From positions 1-42,841 of the forward strand of contig JAGOQT010000003.1 of assembly GCA_018007255.1 (NCBI GenBank): a stretch of DNA of 42,841 nucleotides, given 5' to 3'. Positions within the stretch are counted from its first letter, which is position 1. Each line of letters starts with the position of its first letter. The position numbers and the translations under genes are program-made. Positions 25,461 through 33,019 of this stretch are shown here, in pieces. Below the pieces are notes generated by a model. It searched no databases and had not been told where the DNA came from. It worked only from the letters and a program-made list of their open reading frames with translations. This DNA is from Phycisphaerae bacterium. Lineage in GTDB: Bacteria > Planctomycetota > Phycisphaerae > Sedimentisphaerales > Anaerobacaceae.

Positions 25461-27374
25461 TCCATGCTCCGTATCCTCTCCGAACCGAACCAAGCGGGCC
25501 GAGTTGAAGACCACGACGATCGAGCTGGCAAAATGGAACACGGCGGCCAGGGCGGGAGGCACGAATTTGGAGAGGGAGATCCCCAGGACGATGAACAACA
25601 CCCCAAAGGCGAGGTTCTGGCTGATTACCCTCCGGGTCTTGCGGGAGATCCGGACCAGAAACGGGAGGCGCCTAAGGTCGTCGTTCATCAGGGCGATGGA
25701 GGCGGAGTTGATGGCCACGTCACTCCCTGCAGCGCCCATGGCAATCCCCAGGTCCCCTGCAGCCAGGGCCGGGGCGTCGTTGATCCCGTCCCCCACCACC
25801 ACCACAGTATGGCCCTGGGCCTTGATCTGCTCCACGATGGCCAGCTTGTCCTGGGGGAGGCACTGGGCCTTGAAGTCCGTGCACCCCAGCTCGGCAGCCA
25901 CGCGACTGGCCACCTCGTTGCGGTCGCCGGTGAGCATGGTGATCCGCTTGACCCCGATCCCCGCCAAGTCAGCCACCGCCTGCTTGGCCTCAGGCCGTGT
26001 CTTGTCCTGGAGTCCGATCCAGCCGATGCACCGGCCTGCCCGGGCCACGTACAGGGTGCTGAACCCCTGCTCCTCATGCAGGCTCGGGTCCGGAATCCCC
26101 CGCAGGTCGACCCCCTGCTCCTTGAGGAAGCTGTCGCGTCCGACCAGGACCGGCCCGGACTCGAGCCGGGCAATCACACCCTTGCCCGGCACCTCGCGGA
26201 ACTCCGCAGCCGGGCTCAGGGTCAGGTTGGCCTCCCTGGCTAGCTCCTGCAGGGCCCTCGCTGCCGGGTGTCTGCTCATCTTCTCCGCCCCCGCGGCCAC
26301 ACCCAAGAGCTCGGCCGCTTCCACACCCTCCGTCGGCGTGAGCTTGGTGACCACAAGGCGGCCCGTGGTGACCGTACCGGTCTTGTCGAAGACCAGGGCC
26401 GTGAGTTTACCCACGACCTCCAGGTCGGCCACGTTCTTGACCAGGACACCCATTCGCGCGGCTGCGGAGATGGCCGCGACCATGGCTGTGGGCGTGGCCA
26501 GGATCAGGGCACATGGGCAGGAGATGACCAGAATCGTGATGGTCTGGTTCACGTTGCGGGTGAAGAACCAGACGATGGCCGCAATCATCAGGATCGTGGG
26601 CACGTACCAGCGGATGTACCGATCGATGATCCGCATGATCGGGATCTTGGTCTGTTCGGCCTGGACGATCAGAGACTGGACCTTGCCCAGGGTGGTGTCC
26701 CTGCCCGCCCTGGTGACCCGTACGTCCAACACCCCCGTCAGGTTGTTCGTGCCGGCGAAGACCTGCATGCCGGGGACCTTGTCCACGGGTAGAGACTCCC
26801 CTGTAATGGTCGCCTCGTTCACCGAGCTCAGGCCGCTGGCGACCTCCCCGTCCGCAGGGACATTGTCCCCGGGCCGCACGCGGATCAGGTCGCCCGGCTT
26901 GAGCGCGCTGACCTGGACCTCGGTCTCCCGACCCGCCCCGTCCACAAAGTTCGCCTTGGTGGGGGTCAGCCGGATCAGGGCCTCAATGGACGCCCTGGCC
27001 CCGAGCGCGGTCCGCGTCTCCACCAATTGGCTCAGGAGCATGAAGAATCCGATCAGCCCCGCCGCGGCGTAGTCCCGAGTCGAGAAGGCCGCGATGATCC
27101 CCAGGGCGGCCAACTCGTCCATGTGCGACTCACCTCGGACCAGGCACTGAAACGCGTGCCAGACCACAGGCAGCCCCAGCAGGATGGCCCCAAGCATGGC
27201 GAAGATGTGGGTATTGAAGCTCTCCTGGCCGTAGACCGCACCGCCCAACCGGCTGTTGATCAGGAGCACCCCGCCGGCCAGCGTGCCCAGAAGGGCCAGA
27301 CTCACCCGCACCTGCTGGCCATGGGTGTGATCCGCTGTCATGTCCTCTTTGAAATGGAGATGATCGTGTGCCAT
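25458..27374 (-). CDS. Heavy-metal translocating P1B-type ATPase
   Basis: 638 residues. Exports or moves a transition metal across the inner membrane using ATP. Motifs: TGES (191-194), metal-site CPC in the sixth helix (286-288), phosphorylation site D330 in DKTGT, the P1B 'SRHPAARAL' His-Pro locus, and 'GDGINDAPALAAGDLGIAMG'. There is no N-terminal HMA domain; instead the first 18 residues are His-rich ('HDHLHF', 'DHTHG'). The last helix reads 'FHFASSIVVVFNSARL', with His rather than the Asp of Zn/Cd pumps and no MxSS of Cu pumps, so the metal is not assigned. It starts 18 bp after the HflK-like gene stop, in the same direction, implying co-expression with the SPFH genes. Confidence 0.93.
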   Translation of the reverse strand: MAHDHLHFKEDMTADHTHGQQVRVSLALLGTLAGGVLLINSRLGGAVYGQESFNTHIFAMLGAILLGLPVVWHAFQCLVRGESHMDELAALGIIAAFSTRDYAAAGLIGFFMLLSQLVETRTALGARASIEALIRLTPTKANFVDGAGRETEVQVSALKPGDLIRVRPGDNVPADGEVASGLSSVNEATITGESLPVDKVPGMQVFAGTNNLTGVLDVRVTRAGRDTTLGKVQSLIVQAEQTKIPIMRIIDRYIRWYVPTILMIAAIVWFFTRNVNQTITILVISCPCALILATPTAMVAAISAAARMGVLVKNVADLEVVGKLTALVFDKTGTVTTGRLVVTKLTPTEGVEAAELLGVAAGAEKMSRHPAARALQELAREANLTLSPAAEFREVPGKGVIARLESGPVLVGRDSFLKEQGVDLRGIPDPSLHEEQGFSTLYVARAGRCIGWIGLQDKTRPEAKQAVADLAGIGVKRITMLTGDRNEVASRVAAELGCTDFKAQCLPQDKLAIVEQIKAQGHTVVVVGDGINDAPALAAGDLGIAMGAAGSDVAINSASIALMNDDLRRLPFLVRISRKTRRVISQNLAFGVLFIVLGISLSKFVPPALAAVFHFASSIVVVFNSARLVRFGEDTEHG

Positions 27375-27392
27375 CGTCTTGTCGCTCGGGCC

Positions 27393-28745
27393 CTATGGAT
27401 TGCCGCCGCCTGATGGGGGCTGCAGAGTCCTGGCCCGGACCGTGGGGTCACGGTTGAGCAGGACCCGCAGCTCGCGCTGCCTGCCGCTCGCGGGCTGGAC
27501 CAGGAACTTCTCCTCCACGCCCGCCAACACCTCGGCCACGGCATCCAGGTACAGGTTGTGCACAACCAGGTAGGGCCTGCTGCGATACTCGGGCAGCAGC
27601 CGCTGGAAGTACTCCGCACTGGACCTGGCCGACTCCACCACCGTGGTCCTGTACGCCCTCGCCTCGGCCAGCCGGGTCTGGCACTCTCCGGCGGCTTGGG
27701 ACCACAGGCTCTCCACTCGCTGGGCCTCGGCGTCGCGCTGCTGCAGGGCCTCCGCCAGCTCCGCAGCCACCGGGCCGGCCGCCTCGTTCAGCGTGGCCTG
27801 GGCCGTGGCCTGCGCGGTGCTGACCTGGGTCCTCGCCTGCTGGCTGGCGGTGATGAACGCCGTGAATGCCTCGTCCACCTGGCGGGGCCAGGTGAACGCC
27901 GTCAAGGTCACCGAGACCACCCGCACGCCGCTGTCCAGGCTTGCCATCTGCGCCTGGACCAGGTCCCTGACCTGGGAGGGAATACGGTCCTTGCTGGCGA
28001 TCAACTCGTCGATGTTGTAGTGGGCCAAGGTCTGGACGACCGCCTCCTCCACCGAGGCCTGGAGGATCGGACTGATGCCCTTCATCATCAGGGCATAGTA
28101 GTCCTCTCCCGGCCGCGGGGTCTCCACCAGGACGTTCTTGAAGAACGCCCGGACGTCGGAGATCTCATAGATGACCTGCCACTTCGAGTGGACGATGCTG
28201 TAGTCGTCCCTACCGAGCGAGGACCCGTGACGGACCCCGGCCCCCCCCATGCCCTCCACCAGGCTGGCCAGGTCCTCGCCCCGTGCCAGGCAGTAGCCCT
28301 CGATCAGGGGGTCGAGCTTGTCCGGGGGCCTCCACTGCGACCGAGTCCGATCGCTCAGGACCTCGTCTGCAGTCTGAAAGTACCAGAAGGTGTTGACCGC
28401 CAGATTGGTCTTGGTCGACACAGGGATCTTGACCAACTCCTCGACCGGATAGGGCCACACAAACCGCAGGCCGCTCTTGATCGCGACCTCGCCGTCCGGC
28501 CCGGTCCGGATCTGACCGAAGCGGAGCAGGATACCCTGCTCTTGGGGACCGATGGCCTGGAAGCAGGTGGCCACAAAGGCCACAGCGATACCCACCATGA
28601 TCACCTTGAGGATGATGAAGCTGATCCGCAGGGCCTCGGCCAGGGAGCGGCTCGCGGAGTCGAACTTCGCCGTATCCAGCGGTTCGGGCGAGCCGGCAGC
28701 GTGGTCTGCATGGGAATGGGGTCTGTCGTGTCGTGTCTCTGCCAT
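27393..28745 (-). CDS. hflK: HflK-like SPFH membrane protein
   Basis: 450 residues from the ATG at 28745, 7 bp after the hflC-like stop; an upstream frame extension would overlap that gene. N-terminus His-rich ('HDRPHSHADHAAG'), one membrane helix at ~40-65, then an SPFH/band-7 domain ('FQAIGPQEQGILLRFG', 'GLRFVWPYPVEELVKIPV'). Inside the domain a long insert precedes 'VIYEISDVRAFFKNV'. The rest is the usual coiled coil ('QVSTAQATAQATLNEAAG') and a C-terminal tail. In E. coli HflK/HflC form a cage around the FtsH protease; ftsH is not in the window. Its pairing with HflC and a metal ATPase suggests a microdomain or quality-control role here, which is inference. Confidence 0.88.
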   Translation of the reverse strand: MAETRHDRPHSHADHAAGSPEPLDTAKFDSASRSLAEALRISFIILKVIMVGIAVAFVATCFQAIGPQEQGILLRFGQIRTGPDGEVAIKSGLRFVWPYPVEELVKIPVSTKTNLAVNTFWYFQTADEVLSDRTRSQWRPPDKLDPLIEGYCLARGEDLASLVEGMGGAGVRHGSSLGRDDYSIVHSKWQVIYEISDVRAFFKNVLVETPRPGEDYYALMMKGISPILQASVEEAVVQTLAHYNIDELIASKDRIPSQVRDLVQAQMASLDSGVRVVSVTLTAFTWPRQVDEAFTAFITASQQARTQVSTAQATAQATLNEAAGPVAAELAEALQQRDAEAQRVESLWSQAAGECQTRLAEARAYRTTVVESARSSAEYFQRLLPEYRSRPYLVVHNLYLDAVAEVLAGVEEKFLVQPASGRQRELRVLLNRDPTVRARTLQPPSGGGNP

Positions 28746-28752
28746 ATCCCGC

Positions 28753-29652
28753 TCATCGCCTCCAGCTGTTCGGGTCCGGCAGGTCCTTGAGGAGCTTGAA
28801 CGGCTCCACGTCCATGGGCACAACGAACGTGGTCCCCTTCGTGAACATGGTCTTGAGCGCCTCCAGGTTCTTCAGGAAGAGCGCAAACTGCGGCTCCTGC
28901 TCCAGCATCTGATAGTAGCGGGCCGCCTCGGCGTCCCCCTGGCCGCGGATCGCCATGGCCCGGGCGTTCGCAGCGGCCAGGAGCTCCTCCTTCTTGGCCT
29001 TGGCGTCGCTCTCTATGGCCTTGGCCTCGGCCTGGCCCTCTGCGATCGTGGCCCGGGTCCGGAGGGTGCGGGCCGCCTTCATGCGATCAAAGACCTTGGC
29101 CGTCACATCCTCGCTGACCTTGAGTTGCTTGATCCCCAAGGCAGGCACCTCGATGCCGTACTCCTTCTCCACGGATCTCTTGAAGTCGGCCAGCATCTCG
29201 TCCTCGATCTGGGCCAGCCGGACCTGGTTGGGATCGCTGTTGACCAGCTCCCCGAAGTGGTGCTGGCCGAACACACGGTTCTGGGTGTCTTTGACGTGGC
29301 TGTACAACTTGTTCTCCGCTCCGGCGATGGACGTGCCCACGGACTTGTAGAATTCCAGGGGGTCGGCGACCCGCCAGATCACGTAGGTCTTGACAATGAC
29401 CGGAACCGCCCCCCGCGTCGTGGTCTCCGCAAAGTCCCCCTCGAACAGCCGCATGCGCGAGTCAAAGCGGGTGACGCTCTCAATGGGATCGGGCCACTTG
29501 ACGTGCAGTCCCGGCTCCATCACAGGGCGCACGGGCCGGCCAAACCGCGTGACGAAGGCCACCTCGGTCTGGCGGACCTGGAAGACCACGAGCATAGACA
29601 GAAACACAACCACCAGAATCAAGATCAGGATGGGGACGCCTAGGTGTCTCAT
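28753..29652 (-). CDS. hflC: HflC-like SPFH membrane protein
   Basis: 299 residues, normal HflC length. One N-terminal helix (~6-25, 'VPILILILVVVFLSMLVVF'), then the SPFH domain beginning 'VRQTEVAFVTRFGRPV' and 'EPGLHVKWPDPIESVTRFD', matching HflC closely. A helical coiled coil ('ATIAEGQAEAKAIESDAKAK', 'ARAMAIRGQGDAEAARYY') follows, with the standard 'FLKNLEALKTMF' near the end. The start lies 8 bp after the stop of the polytopic SPFH gene; a GGAG overlaps that stop, somewhat far (13 nt) from the ATG. It should form hetero-oligomers with the HflK-like partner encoded next. Confidence 0.92.
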   Translation of the reverse strand: MRHLGVPILILILVVVFLSMLVVFQVRQTEVAFVTRFGRPVRPVMEPGLHVKWPDPIESVTRFDSRMRLFEGDFAETTTRGAVPVIVKTYVIWRVADPLEFYKSVGTSIAGAENKLYSHVKDTQNRVFGQHHFGELVNSDPNQVRLAQIEDEMLADFKRSVEKEYGIEVPALGIKQLKVSEDVTAKVFDRMKAARTLRTRATIAEGQAEAKAIESDAKAKKEELLAAANARAMAIRGQGDAEAARYYQMLEQEPQFALFLKNLEALKTMFTKGTTFVVPMDVEPFKLLKDLPDPNSWRR

Positions 29653-29660
29653 GGGTTGGA

Positions 29661-31700
29661 CTACTCCTGCAGGGGACCGATGACATCGCCGATATTGGGC
29701 ATGAGCTTCTCCTGAAGGTCCACGATCAGGACCTCCGCGTCGTTGGGCTCCGCCAGGACCGCCACCTTGCGGACGCCGGACAGGGCCTGGTCCATGGCCT
29801 GGAGCCTCTGGTGCTGAGGCACGATCTGCGGCGCGGCCCGGTAGGCCCGGACCTGGCCGTCGAAGCGCACGCCCATGGCATAGGCCTCGCGGGCCCGCCT
29901 GTATGCGTAGGACTTGGCCTCACGGAGGGTCTTGAAGACCTCCCCGCTGGCCTGGGCAAAGGCTCGGTCCAGGTCCGCGCCCAGACTCTCCTGCAGGACC
30001 CGATCGCCCTCCCGTCCTGCCCTCTGGTACGCGTTGGCCATGTCGTAGAGCCGGTAGGCCCCACCCACCGTGCCGACCAGCTCGCTCAGGTCGCTGTTGT
30101 GCTGGCCCAGGGCGGTGAACACCCACGCCTGCTTCTCCTGCACAGCCCCCACCACGGCTTCGTACTCGGCCGCCACCTCGGAGGGCGGGTGAATGCCCTG
30201 GACGCCCAGGAACACGATCTGGACGCCCAATCCCTCGCGGTCCGCCGCGTCCTGGATCCGCGAGGTCAGCACCTGCTTGGCCTTCTCACGGCCGGCCCCG
30301 AGCAGGCTCTCGCCGATCAACACGCCCCCCATATCGTCCGTCTCGATCCGGGCGCTGGCGGCGAACTGGGTCAGCTCCTGGTAACAGATCGCCTCCAGGG
30401 TCTTCTCGGGCTCGCTGTGCTTGTACAGGAAGTCCCGCAGGTCACGGACCTGGTAGTGGACGGGCACATTGGCCTTGACCAGGCTGACCGGAAGGGCCCC
30501 GTCGCCGAGTGAGCCCCCTGTGGACTCACTGGCCACGAGCAGACTGTACTCCTCCTGATAGTGGGGCTTGTTCCAAAGCAGTGGGCCCCTCTGCTCCCGG
30601 CCTCCCTGGTCGAGCTTCGGCACATAACCGATAGGCAGCTCCATGACCCGGCTCGTAGGATAGGAGCGGGTGAGCTCGAACGGCCACGGCCACTTCAGAT
30701 GCAGGCCCGGCCCGATGTCTCGAACCGGTCTGCCCAGGCGCTCGACGACCGCCTGGTGCTCGGGCGTGATCACCACCACGCTGCTGACCAGATACAGGGT
30801 GACCGCCCCAAACAGGACCAGGGGCACCACGGCCCGCTCCAGCAGCTTGTAGAACCAGGTCTGGGACACCTTGAACCCGAACTGATAGTCCAGGGCGCCG
30901 GCCATGCTCTGAACGATGTTGCCCGGCTCGTTGATGAGCCCCAGGATGCGGCTGTCAAAGGCCGCGCGGTCATACTGTCCCCTGAGTCTGGGCCGGTAGA
31001 TGTCCAGGACCGCATTGAGCAGGGTCTCCACAGCCAGAAGGACCAGGAGGATGGGAACCACGTAGGCCAGGGTCCGCTCGATCCACAGGACCTGGAACTG
31101 GGCAAAGGCCAGGCCCACGGCCAGGAAGAAGGAGACCACGGCCACGGCCAGGAAGGAACTGCCGCCAGCCCTCAGCGGCCGCCACTCGACCTGGGCCGAC
31201 ATGCCCGTGCTGTAGCGGGACATCAAGAACGTGGCGAAGGCCACGGCGACCATGACAATCGAGCCCACGAGGGGCTGCTTGACCTGCGCATCCAGATCGC
31301 TCAGGCCGTATCTCCAGATCACCCAGGCCAGGCCCAACTGCACTGCGGCGATCAGGACCCCGGAGACAGGGAGGAACCACCTCTCGAAGACCTCCAGCCG
31401 CCTCTGTGCCACTGCAGCCAGGGATGCCCGCTCCGCCCCGCCCTGGAAGAGCGTGGAGCCCTTCCCGTCCTTCGACAGTTGAACGAGGTCGAGTCTCTCC
31501 TGTTCGGCCAGGCCCCGCAGACGAAATTGAACCGCCAGCACAAACCAGATCGGCAGTGTGGACAGGATCTGCCAGGCCACAGCGGACACGGCAGTGAAGC
31601 CGCACCATCGGCCCACAAAGAAGGCCACGCCGAACAGAACCCCCCCCACCGCGAGCGACAACCAAGACAGGTGCTCAGGAGCTTGCGAAGACTTGGTCAT
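29661..31700 (-). CDS. Polytopic membrane domain fused to an SPFH (HflK-like) domain
   Basis: 679 residues. Hydrophobic segments at about 12-32, 37-60, 108-132, 144-163, 182-206, 210-235 and 286-310 precede an SPFH domain starting near 312 ('TPEHQAVVERLGRPVRDIGP', 'GLHLKWPWPFELTRSYP'). The SPFH part runs to a coiled-coil region ('SRIQDAADREGLGVQIVFLG', 'IHPPSEVAAEYEAVVGAVQE') and ends 'VLIVDLQEKLMPNIGDVIG'. Standard HflK has a single helix, so the seven-helix front is the odd part; I do not recognise that front domain. First gene of the minus-strand block, with a promoter ~107 nt upstream and only a distant GGAG. It is followed by hflC-like and hflK-like genes. Confidence 0.85.
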   Translation of the reverse strand: MTKSSQAPEHLSWLSLAVGGVLFGVAFFVGRWCGFTAVSAVAWQILSTLPIWFVLAVQFRLRGLAEQERLDLVQLSKDGKGSTLFQGGAERASLAAVAQRRLEVFERWFLPVSGVLIAAVQLGLAWVIWRYGLSDLDAQVKQPLVGSIVMVAVAFATFLMSRYSTGMSAQVEWRPLRAGGSSFLAVAVVSFFLAVGLAFAQFQVLWIERTLAYVVPILLVLLAVETLLNAVLDIYRPRLRGQYDRAAFDSRILGLINEPGNIVQSMAGALDYQFGFKVSQTWFYKLLERAVVPLVLFGAVTLYLVSSVVVITPEHQAVVERLGRPVRDIGPGLHLKWPWPFELTRSYPTSRVMELPIGYVPKLDQGGREQRGPLLWNKPHYQEEYSLLVASESTGGSLGDGALPVSLVKANVPVHYQVRDLRDFLYKHSEPEKTLEAICYQELTQFAASARIETDDMGGVLIGESLLGAGREKAKQVLTSRIQDAADREGLGVQIVFLGVQGIHPPSEVAAEYEAVVGAVQEKQAWVFTALGQHNSDLSELVGTVGGAYRLYDMANAYQRAGREGDRVLQESLGADLDRAFAQASGEVFKTLREAKSYAYRRAREAYAMGVRFDGQVRAYRAAPQIVPQHQRLQAMDQALSGVRKVAVLAEPNDAEVLIVDLQEKLMPNIGDVIGPLQE

Positions 31701-31731
31701 TGTGATTGGACATCACTCCAAAAGGGTCCAC

Positions 31732-31746
31732 GGCCCGCTCCGGGCC
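31732..31746 (-). other. Small hairpin in the SPFH-block leader
   Basis: GGCCCG (31732-31737), CTC, CGGGCC (31741-31746): a perfect 6-bp stem with a 3-nt loop in the predicted 5' leader of the minus-strand block, about 32 nt before its first ATG. Could affect translation or transcript stability; no known motif. Confidence 0.4.
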
Positions 31747-31806
31747 CCTGGCCAATAAGCCCTTCCCAACGCGGGACTTCGGCACCATCACGGCAAACGC
31801 TGCCAG

Positions 31807-31835
31807 AGTGTAGAGACAGCCCAGGGAAAAATCAA
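31807..31835 (-). promoter_or_regulatory. Sigma70-type promoter of the SPFH/metal/ABC block
   Basis: On the minus strand TTGATT (31835-31830), a 17-nt spacer, TACACT (31812-31807); 4/6 matches in each hexamer. The predicted start near 31800 gives a ~100-nt leader to the ATG at 31700, unlike the leaderless promoters elsewhere. Confidence 0.5.
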
Positions 31836-31870
31836 CAACGGATACGAAACGAAATGGCCCCTGGTTCGTA

Positions 31871-31900
31871 TTGCCTGTTGCATCGTCTGTGGTGTATCTT
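31871..31900 (+). promoter_or_regulatory. Sigma70-type promoter of the divergent ABC permease, leaderless
   Basis: TTGCCT (31871-31876), an 18-nt spacer, TATCTT (31895-31900), then 6 nt and the ATG at 31907. Each hexamer matches 4/6. A start site about 7 nt past the -10 falls on the A of the start codon. The TTG of the -35 is also the first codon of a longer possible frame, which this makes unlikely. Confidence 0.5.
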
Positions 31901-31906
31901 ACGCGT

Positions 31907-32869
31907 ATGCACAAATTGTTGGCCATTGCCCAGAATACCTTCACAGAGACCCTGCGACAGCCGATCTACGCAGTCCTGGTAACCTGCGCAATCCTCCTCT
32001 TCCTCGTGAGCCCGTCTCTGAGCATGTACACCATGGACGACGACAACAAGCTCCTGCGGGACCTTGGGCTCTCCACCCTGTTTCTGACGAGCCTGTTCAT
32101 TGCCATCTTCTCAGCGTCGGGCGCAATCGCCGAAGAGGTGGAGAACAGGACCATCACCACGGTCCTGAGCAAGCCCGTGCCCCGTCCGGTCTTCATCGCA
32201 GCCAAGTTCATGGGTGTTGCGGCCGCCCTGTCGGTGGCCCACCTGATCGGCACCATGGCCCTGCTCATGGCCATCCGACACGGCGTGCTCGAGTCGGCAG
32301 GAGACACCCGCGACTGGACGGTCCTGACCGGGGCCGGCCTGGCGATTCTGGCCACCGTCGTTCTCGCGGGCCTGTTCAACTACTGGTTTGACTGGAAGTT
32401 CTCCTCCACCGCCATGGTCCTATTGGCCCTGTTCGGCGGGATCGCAATGGTGTTCCTGGCCCTGTTCAACAAGGACTGGCAGTTCAGCCCGGCGGAGAAC
32501 GCCTTCCACCTGACCGACGTGGTCGGGTCGGTCCTTCTTTGGCTGGCGGCCTTGATCGTCGCCGCCCTGGCCTTGGCCCTGTCCACGCGATTCAGCCTCA
32601 TGGTCACGCTCTCGGCCTGCGTGGGGGTGTTTCTCCTGGGCCTGATCAGCGACTACGTGTTCGGGCGAATCGCAGACACCTCCTGGTGGGCCGCCCTGGG
32701 CCGGTATCTGATCCCGAATCTCCAGGTCTTCTGGATCAGCGACGCCATCTACGAAGGCACGGTGGTGCCTCTGCGATACGTGGGCATTGCCGCGGCCTAC
32801 GCCCTTTGCTACACCGGCGGCATCCTGGCCGTGGCCGTTGCCCTGTTCCAGAGACGCCAGGCGGGCTGA
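31907..32869 (+). CDS. ABC-2 type transporter permease (second, divergent)
   Basis: 320 residues from the ATG at 31907 ('MHKLLAIAQNTFTETLRQPI' is the usual opening of this family). First helix ~17-35, then the coupling segment 'VENRTITTVLSKPVPRPVFI', clearly related to that of the permease at 22877-24250, and four or five further helices up to 'ILAVAVALFQ'. Unlike that permease it has no large soluble loop. No ATPase gene is adjacent; it may share the ATPase encoded at 24260-25366, or one elsewhere. It is transcribed away from the SPFH block across a 206-bp shared region. Substrate unknown. Confidence 0.87.
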   Translation: MHKLLAIAQNTFTETLRQPIYAVLVTCAILLFLVSPSLSMYTMDDDNKLLRDLGLSTLFLTSLFIAIFSASGAIAEEVENRTITTVLSKPVPRPVFIAAKFMGVAAALSVAHLIGTMALLMAIRHGVLESAGDTRDWTVLTGAGLAILATVVLAGLFNYWFDWKFSSTAMVLLALFGGIAMVFLALFNKDWQFSPAENAFHLTDVVGSVLLWLAALIVAALALALSTRFSLMVTLSACVGVFLLGLISDYVFGRIADTSWWAALGRYLIPNLQVFWISDAIYEGTVVPLRYVGIAAAYALCYTGGILAVAVALFQRRQAG

Positions 32870-33019
32870 TCCGGTCCCTCGCCCGGGCCGTGCGGCCGGC
32901 GATCAGGGGATTCCCCACAAGGACACACCCGGAGGCGTACCCGCTGCGGTGGGCTGAGGACAAACGAGGCCGAGAACGCAGCAGCCGGTCAACAGGACCG
33001 CTCGCTGTGAGAAATGCCG

